Source: Halomicronema sp. CCY15110 (lineage in GTDB: Bacteria; Cyanobacteriota; Cyanobacteriia; Phormidesmidales; Phormidesmidaceae). From it: a stretch of 35,505 nt of DNA. The DNA is taken from NCBI RefSeq assembly GCF_016888165.1, contig NZ_JACSWC010000206.1:1-35505 (forward strand). Direction: 5' to 3'. The notes beneath the pieces were generated by a model. It saw nothing but the letters and a program-made list of their open reading frames with translations, did no database searches and was not told the DNA's origin. Numbering within the stretch: position 1 is the first letter of the stretch; each line of letters opens with the position of its first letter. The position numbers and the translations under genes are program-made. Of the stretch, positions 25,273 to 32,930 are shown piece after piece.

Positions 25273-25884
25273 GTGGTCAACACTAACGCTGAAGTGACTC
25301 GGCTCAAAGATTTGATGCCCGCTTCTGGGCGCATGAAAACGCGCATCATCATTGACGATCGCCAATCCACTGTGGTGGAAACCCCGTTTCCTCGCCCCTG
25401 GCACAAAAGTCATCCCATCACGATTAATTGGCAGCTGTGGCAGGAACTGTCGGCCTCTCAACGGGATTTACTCTTTCTGCATAATGTGTGTTGGCTGACC
25501 TCAGTCCGGCTGATTAAACCTGAGCTGTACCAAGGGATTGCGGCGGTGGGACTGCTGGGCACTGTGTTTGAAGCGTTCCAGACGGATGCGGTTGGCATTT
25601 TAGCGGCGGGTGGGCTAACGGCGATCGCTGCGAGTCAAGTCTGGCGGGCAAACACAGGCAATCAAGCCAAATTAGATGCTGACGATACTGCCATTCGGGT
25701 GGCCCAACGGCGGGGCTACTCTGAGCGGGACGCGGTGCGCCACTTACTCGAAGCCATTGAGACCGTACCGTTAATTGAAGGCCGTGGCGGCCTGAACTAT
25801 ACCGAGCTACTCCGCGCCCAACAACTCAAGTCCCGCTTGGGCACGGTCAACGCCCCCCCGCCCGAACGGATTCGGACTCAATAA
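25273..25884 (+). CDS. DUF3318 domain protein
   Basis: The 203-residue protein belongs to the cyanobacterial DUF3318 family, recognised from 'EVTRLKDLMPASGRMKTRI', 'PFPRPWHKSHPITINWQLWQELSASQRDLLFLHNVCWL' and a central hydrophobic pair of helices (GIAAVGLLGTVFEAFQTDAVGILAAGGLTAIAASQVW). The function is unknown. The C-terminal third is charged and helical (RGYSERDAVRHLLEAIE). The start is GTG at 25273. It lies 48 bases before the S41 peptidase gene and is probably transcribed with it. Confidence 0.88.
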   Translation: MVNTNAEVTRLKDLMPASGRMKTRIIIDDRQSTVVETPFPRPWHKSHPITINWQLWQELSASQRDLLFLHNVCWLTSVRLIKPELYQGIAAVGLLGTVFEAFQTDAVGILAAGGLTAIAASQVWRANTGNQAKLDADDTAIRVAQRRGYSERDAVRHLLEAIETVPLIEGRGGLNYTELLRAQQLKSRLGTVNAPPPERIRTQ

Positions 25885-25932
25885 AGTCAAGCAAGACTTT
25901 AGTCGGGCGTGGCGTAATGGACGAGATAACTG

Positions 25933-27006
25933 ATGACTGCTGATTTTTCTGATGGGGCTGAGTTTGAGTTTGACGACGGGCAGCGCGAAGCCGTGTTAGA
26001 TGCGGTTGTGGATACGTTAAATAACTACGTTTTTCCAGACATCGCCCACAAGCTCCAGACTGACATTCAGCAGCGCCGCCAGGGTGGGGGTTACGCCGAG
26101 GTCAATGGCGGCGAGCAATGTGCCGAAATTCTCACGCTACAACTGCAAGAGCTATCCGGCGATCGCCAACTGAAAGTCCATTTCAGTCCCGAACCGCTGC
26201 CCCACATCGACCCAGAGGCCAAGCCGTCCGCCGCCGAGCTAGCCGTTGAGCAGCACCAGAGCAGTTTGCGCAACTTTGACCTGAACCGGGTCGAGCGACT
26301 CCGGGGCAATATCGGTTATTTGGAACTGTACGGCTTTGAACCGCCGGAATTTGCGGGGGATGCGATCGCGGCAGCGATGACCTTCATCACCCACACTCGA
26401 GCCCTCATTATCGACATCCGGCATAATCGTGGCGGTTCTCCCGCGATGGTGGCCCTGCTGTGCAGTTATCTCTTACCGGCCTATCCGGCCATTCACCTCA
26501 ACGATTTGTATTGGCGACCCGACGACTCGACGCGCCAGTGGTGGACACTACCGCACCTCAACGCGCCGCGTTATCTGGATAAGCCTGTGTATCTCTTGAC
26601 GAGTCAAGAAACCTTCTCCGCTGCTGAAGAGTTTGCTTACAACTTACAGGCCCTCAAGCGCGTGACGGTGGTTGGTGAACACACCGTGGGCGGCGCGCAT
26701 CCGGGCCGGGGCTATCGCCTCAATAATCACTTTTGGATGTTTGTCCCCGTGGGGCGATCGCTCAATCCCACCACGGGCGATAACTGGAGCCAGACCGGCA
26801 TTGTGCCCGATGTAAAGGTGCCTTCAGAGTTGACCTGGCCCACCGCGCACCTGATAGCTCTGAATAAGTTAATGGAAACGGCCCCCGCTGGCGCAGGCTT
26901 TCGAGAGCTACAGCGCACGATGTTGATGGTCGAACGAGAACTCAACACGCGTCGAGCCGACCTCATCAGTCAGCTCAAGCAGCCCCGTGCCGAGAGTGCG
27001 CCCTAA
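25933..27006 (+). CDS. S41-family peptidase (IRBP-like, no PDZ domain)
   Basis: The 357-residue protein resembles the IRBP/tricorn-core branch of peptidase family S41. An N-terminal helical domain (about 1-80) matches the 'Peptidase_S41_N' type ('AVLDAVVDTLNNYVFPDIAHKLQ'). The protease core includes 'IGYLELYGFEPPE', IIDIRHNRGGSPAMVALL and the nucleophile region TSQETFSAAEEFAY, then 'VGEHTVGGAHPGRGYRLN'. No PDZ domain and no signal peptide are seen, so it is likely cytoplasmic and unlike the D1-processing CtpA. The substrate is unknown. An unusual short hairpin between this gene and its convergent neighbour may end both transcripts. Confidence 0.87.
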   Translation: MTADFSDGAEFEFDDGQREAVLDAVVDTLNNYVFPDIAHKLQTDIQQRRQGGGYAEVNGGEQCAEILTLQLQELSGDRQLKVHFSPEPLPHIDPEAKPSAAELAVEQHQSSLRNFDLNRVERLRGNIGYLELYGFEPPEFAGDAIAAAMTFITHTRALIIDIRHNRGGSPAMVALLCSYLLPAYPAIHLNDLYWRPDDSTRQWWTLPHLNAPRYLDKPVYLLTSQETFSAAEEFAYNLQALKRVTVVGEHTVGGAHPGRGYRLNNHFWMFVPVGRSLNPTTGDNWSQTGIVPDVKVPSELTWPTAHLIALNKLMETAPAGAGFRELQRTMLMVERELNTRRADLISQLKQPRAESAP

Positions 27007-27040
27007 AGTGGGGCAGGCTTGGCTGACTGGTGGTAGAGCT

Positions 27041-27063
27041 TACGGCGATTACTTATCGCCGTA
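27041..27063. terminator. Hairpin between convergent genes
   Basis: TACGGCGAT/ATCGCCGTA is a perfect 9-bp stem with a 5-base loop. It overlaps the last five codons and the stop of the minus-strand small gene and lies 34 bases after the S41 stop. It lacks a T-run on either strand, so it is a weak bidirectional terminator candidate. Confidence 0.4.
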
Positions 27064-27342
27064 GTAAAAAGCGATTTCCTTGTCCTTTAAGGGCTTAAAC
27101 TCGGCGTCAAGCAGCATTTGGTTCAAATCGGCTTGGGAAAAGTGCTTAGCCCCGATGCGCACGATGCGCGATCGCATGGAATTTTGCACCCCACTCCGCT
27201 GACGGTTAGCCTCCTTGGCCATCACGGTTTGATACAGCGACAACTTATTTTCTGGAATGGGGCTGCCGTCGAGGTCAACGCCTTGGGAGATCGCGGCATC
27301 CACGGCTTCGGCTCCGGTCATGGCTTGAGTAGATTCGGACAT
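27049..27342 (-). CDS. Small conserved-type cyanobacterial protein, unknown function
   Basis: The 97-residue soluble protein contains 'AVDAAISQGVDLDGSPIPENKLSLYQTVMAKEANRQRSGVQNSMRSRIVRIGAKHFSQADLNQ..LLDAEFKPLKDKEIAFYYG'. I recognise this as the pattern of short proteins in many cyanobacteria, but no function can be named. No signal peptide or membrane segment is present. Two starts compete: ATG at 27342 (MSESTQ, chosen) and a TTG at 27363, which has GGAGG 5 bases upstream. That GGAGG is part of a 20-base element also found upstream of an unrelated gene, so it may not serve as a ribosome-binding site. Confidence 0.75.
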   Translation of the reverse strand: MSESTQAMTGAEAVDAAISQGVDLDGSPIPENKLSLYQTVMAKEANRQRSGVQNSMRSRIVRIGAKHFSQADLNQMLLDAEFKPLKDKEIAFYYGDK

Positions 27343-27364
27343 AGCTAAAGGGGGTTCCCTCAAA

Positions 27365-27384
27365 ACTGCCTCCGTATCCTATCA
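27365..27384 (-). repeat. 20-base upstream element, copy 2
   Basis: Read on the minus strand this is TGATAGGATACGGAGGCAGT, 19 of 20 bases identical to 14170-14189. It lies 23-42 bases before the ATG of the small protein. A second, shorter match further upstream (CTGA-TCCG-type sequence at about 27399-27408, compared with 14199-14208) extends the similarity. The TGATAGGAT part could be an extended -10 promoter. Confidence 0.45.
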
Positions 27385-27640
27385 AGGGGCGATCACCCCC
27401 GGATCAGTCAGCTAGCTTGCGATGTTTGCTTCAGGGCGAACAACAGCGATAATAGCCGGCCTCTCACCCTCAACTCTCAGTACATTCAACCAACGATTTC
27501 CCGTTATTAACCAGAGGCGTAACCGACCTGTTGAAATTGCTGATTCTATCGACATCTTCAAGGGCTATAACAGACGTAAAAGTACTGGCAATGCTACCTT
27601 TGCTCGACAAAATTGCCATCACATCTACCGGGAGGTCGCG

Positions 27641-27898
27641 ATGTACGCTACCGACTCGACGATTCAAGCCCTGCATCAGGACTTAGCTGAAATTCAAGCG
27701 GCCGATTTGACGATGAACGATCGCTTCTTGGCAGAAGCGGCACTGCTCTCGCGCGAGCTCCTGCTCACCTTAATGCAAAAGCATGAGTGCTCTTTGGCAG
27801 ACATTACGCCCGCTCACATTGCCGCTGAGCTCAGGCAGCGTGCCCCGATGACTTACCACGTGCCAGCCATTCCTAGTACCACCAGCCAAAGCCAGTAA
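27641..27898 (+). CDS. Small helical protein, unknown function
   Basis: The 85-residue protein is mostly helical: 'TIQALHQDLAEIQAADLTMNDRFLAEAALLSRELLLTLMQKHECSLADITPAHIAAELRQR', followed by a Ser/Thr/Gln tail. The ATG at 27641 is chosen because GGAGGT lies 5 bases upstream; an upstream extension in the same frame to 27422 lacks a ribosome-binding site and looks random. I do not recognise a family. There is no membrane segment or signal. It is a single gene with long non-coding sequence on both sides. Confidence 0.65.
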   Translation: MYATDSTIQALHQDLAEIQAADLTMNDRFLAEAALLSRELLLTLMQKHECSLADITPAHIAAELRQRAPMTYHVPAIPSTTSQSQ

Positions 27899-28450
27899 GG
27901 TCAGTAAATAAGATTGGCATCAGGATGCGGCGAGCCAGAGCCGCCACTAGATACCTTCATCGATCACTCCACAGCAGCCGACGCAGGATAGGAAGAGGGC
28001 GGTTGGCATCAGCGATCGCAGCTCGACTGCTTGCCCAGGCAAGCACCTGTCAGCATTATCACGGAGCCGTGACATTGTCTGATGCCCGTCACAAAGCGCC
28101 TGCATCAAACCTGCATCAAATATGACTGCGCCATCCAACAATCCCCCTTAGGTATTAGCTTCATGGTCATCAATGGGCTACCATTAAAGCGCTAGAATTC
28201 TTGCCAGTATGGCATTTGACCAGTTAGTTAGCTGTCGTGCTTGATGGCTTTAAGATGGCTGACATATTCAGAAAACGTCGCGTTAGTCACACGAGTCACT
28301 ACTCGGATTCCGTAAATCAAGAAGGCATCTTCATCGGAGTCTGGTGAAGCTTAAAGTTTTGATGAACCTTGTCATCAGGGCATATACGTAGATGGAAGTT
28401 GAGAATATTCTGTAATGGCTTGAGGAGCAATCAAAGGAGTCGATTTCCCG
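27899..28450. other. Intergenic region with palindrome and short tandem repeat
   Basis: No convincing gene is seen in these 550 bases. TGCTTGCC-CA-GGCAAGCA (28028-28045) is an 8-bp inverted repeat with a 2-base centre. CCTGCATCAAA occurs twice in tandem at 28099-28120. The 3' end contains the AAGGAG of the sugar transferase gene at about 28434. Confidence 0.5.
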
Positions 28451-29167
28451 GTGGTTAATTTACAAAATGGTGCTGCCCACTTCAATATTGCAGTTCCCGA
28501 AGCAGCCTTTAATAATGCTGATAATTTAAGTTTCTACATCCCTACAGGAGTCAAGCTAGAGCATCCTTCGGTCACAAGTCTCTTGAAACGAGGACTGGAC
28601 ATCTTAGGGGGTCTAGTGGGGTTGATAATTACTGCGATCATTTCTATCCCGCTTGCGATCGCGATTCAAATCGATAACCCCGGCCCGGTTTTTTACAGTC
28701 AGGTACGGTGCGGTCACCGAGGCAAGACCTTCCGCATGTGGAAGTTTCGCTCAATGGTGGCGGATGCCGATAAATTAAAGCACCTGGTGCAGAATGAAGC
28801 CCAAGGCTTAGTGTTTAAGAACAAAAACGACCCCCGCATTACTCGGGTCGGCAGATTGCTTCGTAAGACGAGCTTGGACGAATTTCCTCAGTTCCTTAAC
28901 GTATTGATGGGGGACATGAGTCTGGTTGGCACCCGGCCTCCTACCGTTGACGAAGTGATGCAGTATGAGAAGCATCACTGGCAGCGACTAAATGTAAAGC
29001 CAGGGATTACCGGTGAGTGGCAAGTACGCGGGCGTTCCTCTGTTAACGACTTTGAAGACATCGTCAACATGGATCTGAGTTATCAAGAGCAGTGGTCTTT
29101 CTTTTACGATCTCAAGCTACTGCTGGAAACGGTACTAGTTGTGCTGTATCGCAAGGGTGCTTATTGA
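28451..29167 (+). CDS. Polyprenyl-phosphate sugar-1-phosphate transferase (initiating glycosyltransferase)
   Basis: The 238-residue protein is a bacterial sugar transferase of the WcaJ/WbaP/PglC superfamily, which places the first sugar phosphate on undecaprenyl phosphate to start exopolysaccharide or O-chain synthesis. It has a membrane helix (LDILGGLVGLIITAIISIPLAIAI, about 50-73) and the catalytic core: 'GPVFYSQVRCG..G..FRMWKFRSM', RKTSLDEFPQFLNVL, GDMSLVGTRPP and KPGITGEWQVRGRSSV. The usual 'VGPRP' reads VGTRP here. It is the short form, lacking the N-terminal multi-helix domain of WbaP. The start is GTG at 28451 with AAGGAG about 11 bases upstream. It is followed by a strong hairpin. Confidence 0.92.
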   Translation: MVNLQNGAAHFNIAVPEAAFNNADNLSFYIPTGVKLEHPSVTSLLKRGLDILGGLVGLIITAIISIPLAIAIQIDNPGPVFYSQVRCGHRGKTFRMWKFRSMVADADKLKHLVQNEAQGLVFKNKNDPRITRVGRLLRKTSLDEFPQFLNVLMGDMSLVGTRPPTVDEVMQYEKHHWQRLNVKPGITGEWQVRGRSSVNDFEDIVNMDLSYQEQWSFFYDLKLLLETVLVVLYRKGAY

Positions 29168-29223
29168 GGTCGCTGGCCCATATCGTTGCGAATCCCCTGC
29201 TTTACAGCAGATAAACGGGCTTA

Positions 29224-29257
29224 CCTAGGGCGGCGATCGCGCGATCGTCGCCCTAGG
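29224..29257 (+). terminator. Strong hairpin after the sugar transferase gene
   Basis: CCTAGGGCGGCGATCG and CGATCGTCGCCCTAGG form a 16-bp stem (one G·T pair) around a 2-base centre. The HIP1-type octamer GCGATCGC lies across the left arm and loop. There is no T-run, so it may act as a transcript end-stabiliser or factor-assisted terminator. Confidence 0.55.
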
Positions 29258-29381
29258 AGTCTAAAGGGACAGCGATTGATCGTCAGGCTTCTGCTAGATT
29301 AACGTTGCGCTAGCAACTGGGCATCGCATCATCGCAACTGGAAATCGCTTCAGTGCCTATCATCAGGGGTCTTTGTAGCTG

Positions 29382-29711
29382 CTATGACCCACTCAAGAGA
29401 CACGTGACAAACTGGCGCAGATGTTGGTTCGCGCTGGGATAATCGCAGTTAGCCTTGGCGATGGAAAGCGTAGCCAGTACCATCAGCCAGTCAGTATCTA
29501 ACACGGGTTGAATCACATGGTCTGCACAAATAATATCTGGGCCACTGGAAACGTTTAAAAACTCAAAGGTTTCGTCGGTAGGCAATGTTTGCCGCAACGA
29601 GATAGGTCTCAACCAGCAGGTCTGCCGTTCTACCATATGCTGCACCAGTTCGCCATAGAGTCGAGACTGCCCACAGTCCACATAGACAATTTGATAGGCC
29701 GCGATGCTCAT
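29382..29711 (-). CDS. Conserved-type cyanobacterial protein, unknown function
   Basis: The 109-residue protein starts MSIAAYQIVYVDCGQSRLYGELVQHMVERQTCWLRPISLR, which I associate with a short cyanobacterial family of unknown role. A beta-rich first half with Cys and Trp (QTCWLRP) is followed by an acidic middle ('LNVSSGPDIICADHVIQPVLDTDW') and a helical C-terminus with 'KANCDYPSANQHLRQFV'. An in-frame GTG at 29795 would add 28 residues; the ATG at 29711 is preferred because the family pattern starts there, though it lacks a strong ribosome-binding site. It has no membrane segment. Confidence 0.7.
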   Translation of the reverse strand: MSIAAYQIVYVDCGQSRLYGELVQHMVERQTCWLRPISLRQTLPTDETFEFLNVSSGPDIICADHVIQPVLDTDWLMVLATLSIAKANCDYPSANQHLRQFVTCLLSGS

Positions 29712-30072
29712 GCCTGTGGTTACCCAGAAAAAGAGATTATTCAACCAGTTTACATAGAGCGCAGTGTCGCAACTGGTTTCTGCAGCATTTGCCACTAAAT
29801 GGCGTCAGTGCCTTTTAGAGATCACAGTTTTTCTTTGTCAGAGCCGAAAATCTCAATTAAAATTTAATCGTTAAGGGTTTTGCTCTCATCATTTAGGGGT
29901 GGGCACGGATGTTGCCGTGATGGAGGTCTTGGTTTTGATGTCTGAGAGCTGATCGGTGACACCGTTTGCCAGTGATGGAGTCCCTGGATTTGAGGCAAAT
30001 TCAACACAATTTGCCAGTGTGATAAGCACTAAACTGATTTATTCACTCGTAACTAGCTTGATTGAGGCGCTT
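29712..30072. other. Intergenic region, no gene seen
   Basis: This region lies between the divergent unknown gene and clpS and should hold promoters for both. I see no RNA gene, strong promoter pair or repeat. Confidence 0.4.
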
Positions 30073-30363
30073 ATGGTGGCTGTCGATACGATCAAAAGTC
30101 GCTCTACATCCACAGTTCGGAAACCACCTCCCCGGTATCGGGTGCTCCTGCACAATGATGACTTCAACTCCATGGAGTATGTGGTGGAGTCGCTGATGAA
30201 GGTGGTACCTAGTTTGTCGATGCCGCAAGCGGTCAATGTGATGATGCAGGCCCATGTGTCTGAAGTGGGGGTCGTCATTATCTGCGCCCAAGAGCATGCG
30301 GAGTTCTACTGCGAAGGGTTGAAAGGCAAGGGGCTCACCAGTTCCATTGAACCGGAAGAGTAA
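30073..30363 (+). CDS. clpS: ATP-dependent Clp protease adaptor ClpS
   Basis: The 96-residue protein is ClpS, which binds N-degron substrates and hands them to the ClpC/ClpP protease. The core is typical: PRYRVLLHNDDFNSMEYVVE (about 22-41), with the Asp/Asn pocket residues, 'MPQAVNVMMQAH', then 'SEVGVVIICAQEHAEFYCEGLKGKGL'. The ATG at 30073 is chosen because GAGG lies 6 bases upstream and the family length fits; an upstream in-frame ATG at 29956 is not supported. Cyanobacteria often have two ClpS paralogues; I cannot decide which this is. It ends 11 bases before the CPBP gene, suggesting coupling. Confidence 0.95.
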   Translation: MVAVDTIKSRSTSTVRKPPPRYRVLLHNDDFNSMEYVVESLMKVVPSLSMPQAVNVMMQAHVSEVGVVIICAQEHAEFYCEGLKGKGLTSSIEPEE

Positions 30364-30374
30364 TCCGAATCCTG

Positions 30375-31241
30375 TTGAAGCGCTATTGGCTATTGGTTCG
30401 ACGGTGCCCAGCTCTAATGAGAGTGGTCATTTGTCTTGCTGGGGCAGTTTTACTGGCAGTGCCGATCGCGCTTCCCCTGTACTACTGGGAGTATGCCAAC
30501 ACCCAAGGTCAGTCGGTGATTTTGGCCCCTGTCAGTCTATTCGTCGTGTTTGTGTTGGGGCTGCCATCGTGGATGCGGGGGGTTCATCATTGTCGCCATC
30601 CATGGCGGCAACTGGGATTTAGCCAGGGCGATCGCTGGTGGCGAGGCTGGGGCGTCGCGTTTATCGCGGGCATTGTCGGCATTGCATTGCTGTATGGTCT
30701 GCAACTGCTGATAGGTTGGAGCACCTGGCAAGGGCTGGGGCCAGCCGCACCCCGCTTTTTGCTGGAAGGGTTATTGGTGGGTATTGGGGTCGGCCTTGCC
30801 GAGGAACTCCTCTTTCGCGGCTGGTTACTCTACGAACTGGAACAGGATTTCACCCCGGCTGCGGCTCTATGGCTGAATGCGTCGATTTTTGCGATCGCCC
30901 ACTTTTTGCGCCCCCTCTCGGCAATTTTGGCCACCTGGCCGCAGTTTGTGGGGCTAGTACTGCTGGGGGCAGCCTTAGTTTGGGCCCGACGCATCCCCGT
31001 GGCGAGACGGTGGCAACAGCGTGACACCACAGTATTGGGGCCAGCCGCGGGACTGCATGGTGGGCTCGTCTTTGCGTATTATCAAGTTGACGTGAATGAC
31101 CTTGTGGTGGCGACGGGACAAGTGCCGGAATGGGTCACTGGCATCGGTGGCAATCCCCTCGCGGGACTGCTGGGGTTAGGCTTTTTGAGCGTGATTGGCG
31201 GCATCACCTACGGTGCCAGCCATGATCGCCATCGCCATTAA
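30375..31241 (+). CDS. CPBP-family intramembrane glutamic endopeptidase
   Basis: The 288-residue membrane protein is of the CPBP (Abi/Rce1-like) family. The signature motifs are AEELLFRGWLLYEL (Glu-Glu at about 143-144, Arg at 148), IFAIAHFL (His at about 176) and AAGLHGGLVFAYY (His at about 228). About eight hydrophobic segments are visible. Such proteins cleave within membranes or process peptides; a natural substrate is unknown. The start is given as TTG at 30375, 11 bases after the clpS stop. ATG at 30417 is an alternative that would drop 14 basic residues; the call is uncertain. Confidence 0.87.
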   Translation: MKRYWLLVRRCPALMRVVICLAGAVLLAVPIALPLYYWEYANTQGQSVILAPVSLFVVFVLGLPSWMRGVHHCRHPWRQLGFSQGDRWWRGWGVAFIAGIVGIALLYGLQLLIGWSTWQGLGPAAPRFLLEGLLVGIGVGLAEELLFRGWLLYELEQDFTPAAALWLNASIFAIAHFLRPLSAILATWPQFVGLVLLGAALVWARRIPVARRWQQRDTTVLGPAAGLHGGLVFAYYQVDVNDLVVATGQVPEWVTGIGGNPLAGLLGLGFLSVIGGITYGASHDRHRH

Positions 31242-31299
31242 AAAATCACCTGGTTCGGCCCATCCCAATCATGTACTGAGTGGGTGGCAGGCGAGCCAT

Positions 31300-31788
31300 C
31301 TACTCGGCTTCTAGCGGTGATTCCAGTTCTCCAACATCATCTGCCAGAGTGCCGAGTTCACGATGCAAGACTTCGAGGTTATTCAGCAACTGCTCGGTGT
31401 CGATTTGCTGCTGCGGGTCAATGATCTGGACAATCGCATCCAGACAGGCTTCTAGGGCAACGGCAAATTCGTACCGTGTGACGAATTCGTCGCCGCGAAA
31501 GGTGCCATCGGGATATCCCGACAAGCAGCCGTAGTCTTCGGCGAGGGTACTGACGGCAGTGTAGGCCCAGTGATTAGGAGAGACATCTGGAAAATCACCG
31601 GGGGGAAATATCTGCCCTAAGCGCTGACCGCTGGGCTCGGAATGTGGTGACAACGGAGCCGATAATGCCGGCAAGGGCAACTCGGCCATGCGGCGGGTAG
31701 TGGGAACCCCGTCTTCGGCGATCGCGCGACTGGCGATCGCGGTGAGTCCCCCAACCGATAATCCAACGGCAACAAGAAGTTTGAACAT
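31300..31788 (-). CDS. Short SLH-domain secreted protein, no porin barrel
   Basis: The 162-residue protein has a signal peptide (cleavage probably after AIA, about residue 24), a Pro-rich spacer, one SLH domain (about 66-118: FPDVSPNHWAYTAVSTLAEDYG, SGYPDGTFRGDEFVTRYEFAVAL) and a predicted coiled coil (about 125-158). This is the N-terminal layout of cyanobacterial iron-uptake/OprB-type porins, which continue with a beta-barrel of several hundred residues. Here the chain stops after the coil. It would bind the cell wall through its SLH domain. It is either a true small protein or a shortened porin; no barrel remnant is seen downstream before the convergent CPBP gene. Confidence 0.87.
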   Translation of the reverse strand: MFKLLVAVGLSVGGLTAIASRAIAEDGVPTTRRMAELPLPALSAPLSPHSEPSGQRLGQIFPPGDFPDVSPNHWAYTAVSTLAEDYGCLSGYPDGTFRGDEFVTRYEFAVALEACLDAIVQIIDPQQQIDTEQLLNNLEVLHRELGTLADDVGELESPLEAE

Positions 31789-31933
31789 GGTCGCTTTCCC
31801 TTAGCTCAGACCGCGTCTAGTCTAGCGAAATCGATGCATGAATATTCACGAACCCGACAGGAAGCCCAAGATGAATGGTAATATGCGGGGCGCGAGTGCG
31901 GGCAATGGCAACGGCACCGCAGGAGGAGGGGAC

Positions 31934-32860
31934 ATGAGCGGGGCATTTCGAGTATCAGTACCGGCAACAACCGCCAACATTGGGCCGGGGTTTGACTGCT
32001 TGGGGGCAGCGCTGACCCGCTACAACCACTTCACCTTTGCGTCGCCGTCGACTGCCGAGACGTTACAGATTGGTGTCCAAGGGCTAGATAGCGATCGCGT
32101 CACCACGGATGCCTCCAATTTGGCCTATGTGGCGTTTCAGAAATTCTTTCAAAAAATTGGGCAGCCCGTCCCGGCGTTGAGCCTGAAGATCGAGCTCGAT
32201 GTGCCATTGGCGCGGGGCATGGGCAGCTCCTCGACCGCAATCGTGGGGGGTATTTTGGGCGCTAACGCGATGGCCGGACACCCCTTAGATGCCCCAGCCC
32301 TTGCCGACCTCGCCACTGAAATCGAAGGACACCCAGACAATGTGGTGCCCGCCTTGTTAGGGGGCTGTCGCCTTGCCACCGCAAACGATGCAGGAGTCGC
32401 CACCGTATGTGAGGTGGCCTGGCATCGAGGCATTGTGCCAATTTTGGTTGTGCCCGCATTTGAAGTGTCGACAGCGCAGGCACGAGCCGTATTGCCGACG
32501 GAATATTCGCGAGCAGACGCCGTCTACACCATGGGTCACCTCGCCTTACTCATCCAAGCACTGGCAACGGGAAATGGCGATTGGTTGCAGACGGCGATGG
32601 GCGATCGCCTCCACGAGCCCTATCGAAAATCCTTGATCCCCGGCTACGCCGCCGTCACCCAAGCCGCTCGCGATGCCGGCGCTTATGGGGTCACAATCAG
32701 CGGGGCGGGGCCAACCCTTCTGGCATTGGGCAGTGTAGAGAAAGCCACCGCGATCGCTTGGGCCATGGCCCAAGCGTGGCAACAAGTCGATATTGAAATC
32801 GTGGATGCCAAACCGCTCGCGATCGACAACATCGGAGCGACGGTAACCGCCATCAACTAA
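31934..32860 (+). CDS. thrB: Homoserine kinase
   Basis: The 308-residue enzyme is a GHMP kinase that phosphorylates L-homoserine in threonine synthesis. Signatures are 'VSVPATTANIGPGFDCLGAAL' at the N-terminus, the ATP loop LARGMGSSSTAIVGG, 'EGHPDNVVPALLGGC' and the C-terminal GVTISGAGPTLLALG. The ATG at 31934 is chosen: GGAGGAGGGG precedes it by a few bases and the length matches ThrB. In-frame ATGs at 31838 and 31871 would add a low-complexity Gly/Asn-rich extension with no family counterpart. No thrC or hom gene is nearby. Confidence 0.96.
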   Translation: MSGAFRVSVPATTANIGPGFDCLGAALTRYNHFTFASPSTAETLQIGVQGLDSDRVTTDASNLAYVAFQKFFQKIGQPVPALSLKIELDVPLARGMGSSSTAIVGGILGANAMAGHPLDAPALADLATEIEGHPDNVVPALLGGCRLATANDAGVATVCEVAWHRGIVPILVVPAFEVSTAQARAVLPTEYSRADAVYTMGHLALLIQALATGNGDWLQTAMGDRLHEPYRKSLIPGYAAVTQAARDAGAYGVTISGAGPTLLALGSVEKATAIAWAMAQAWQQVDIEIVDAKPLAIDNIGATVTAIN

Positions 32861-32930
32861 ATTTACGGAATCGCAGGTGCCGCGACAAAACATGAGAATC
32901 TGAATTTCAGAAACTGGTGGAGCAGGCACA

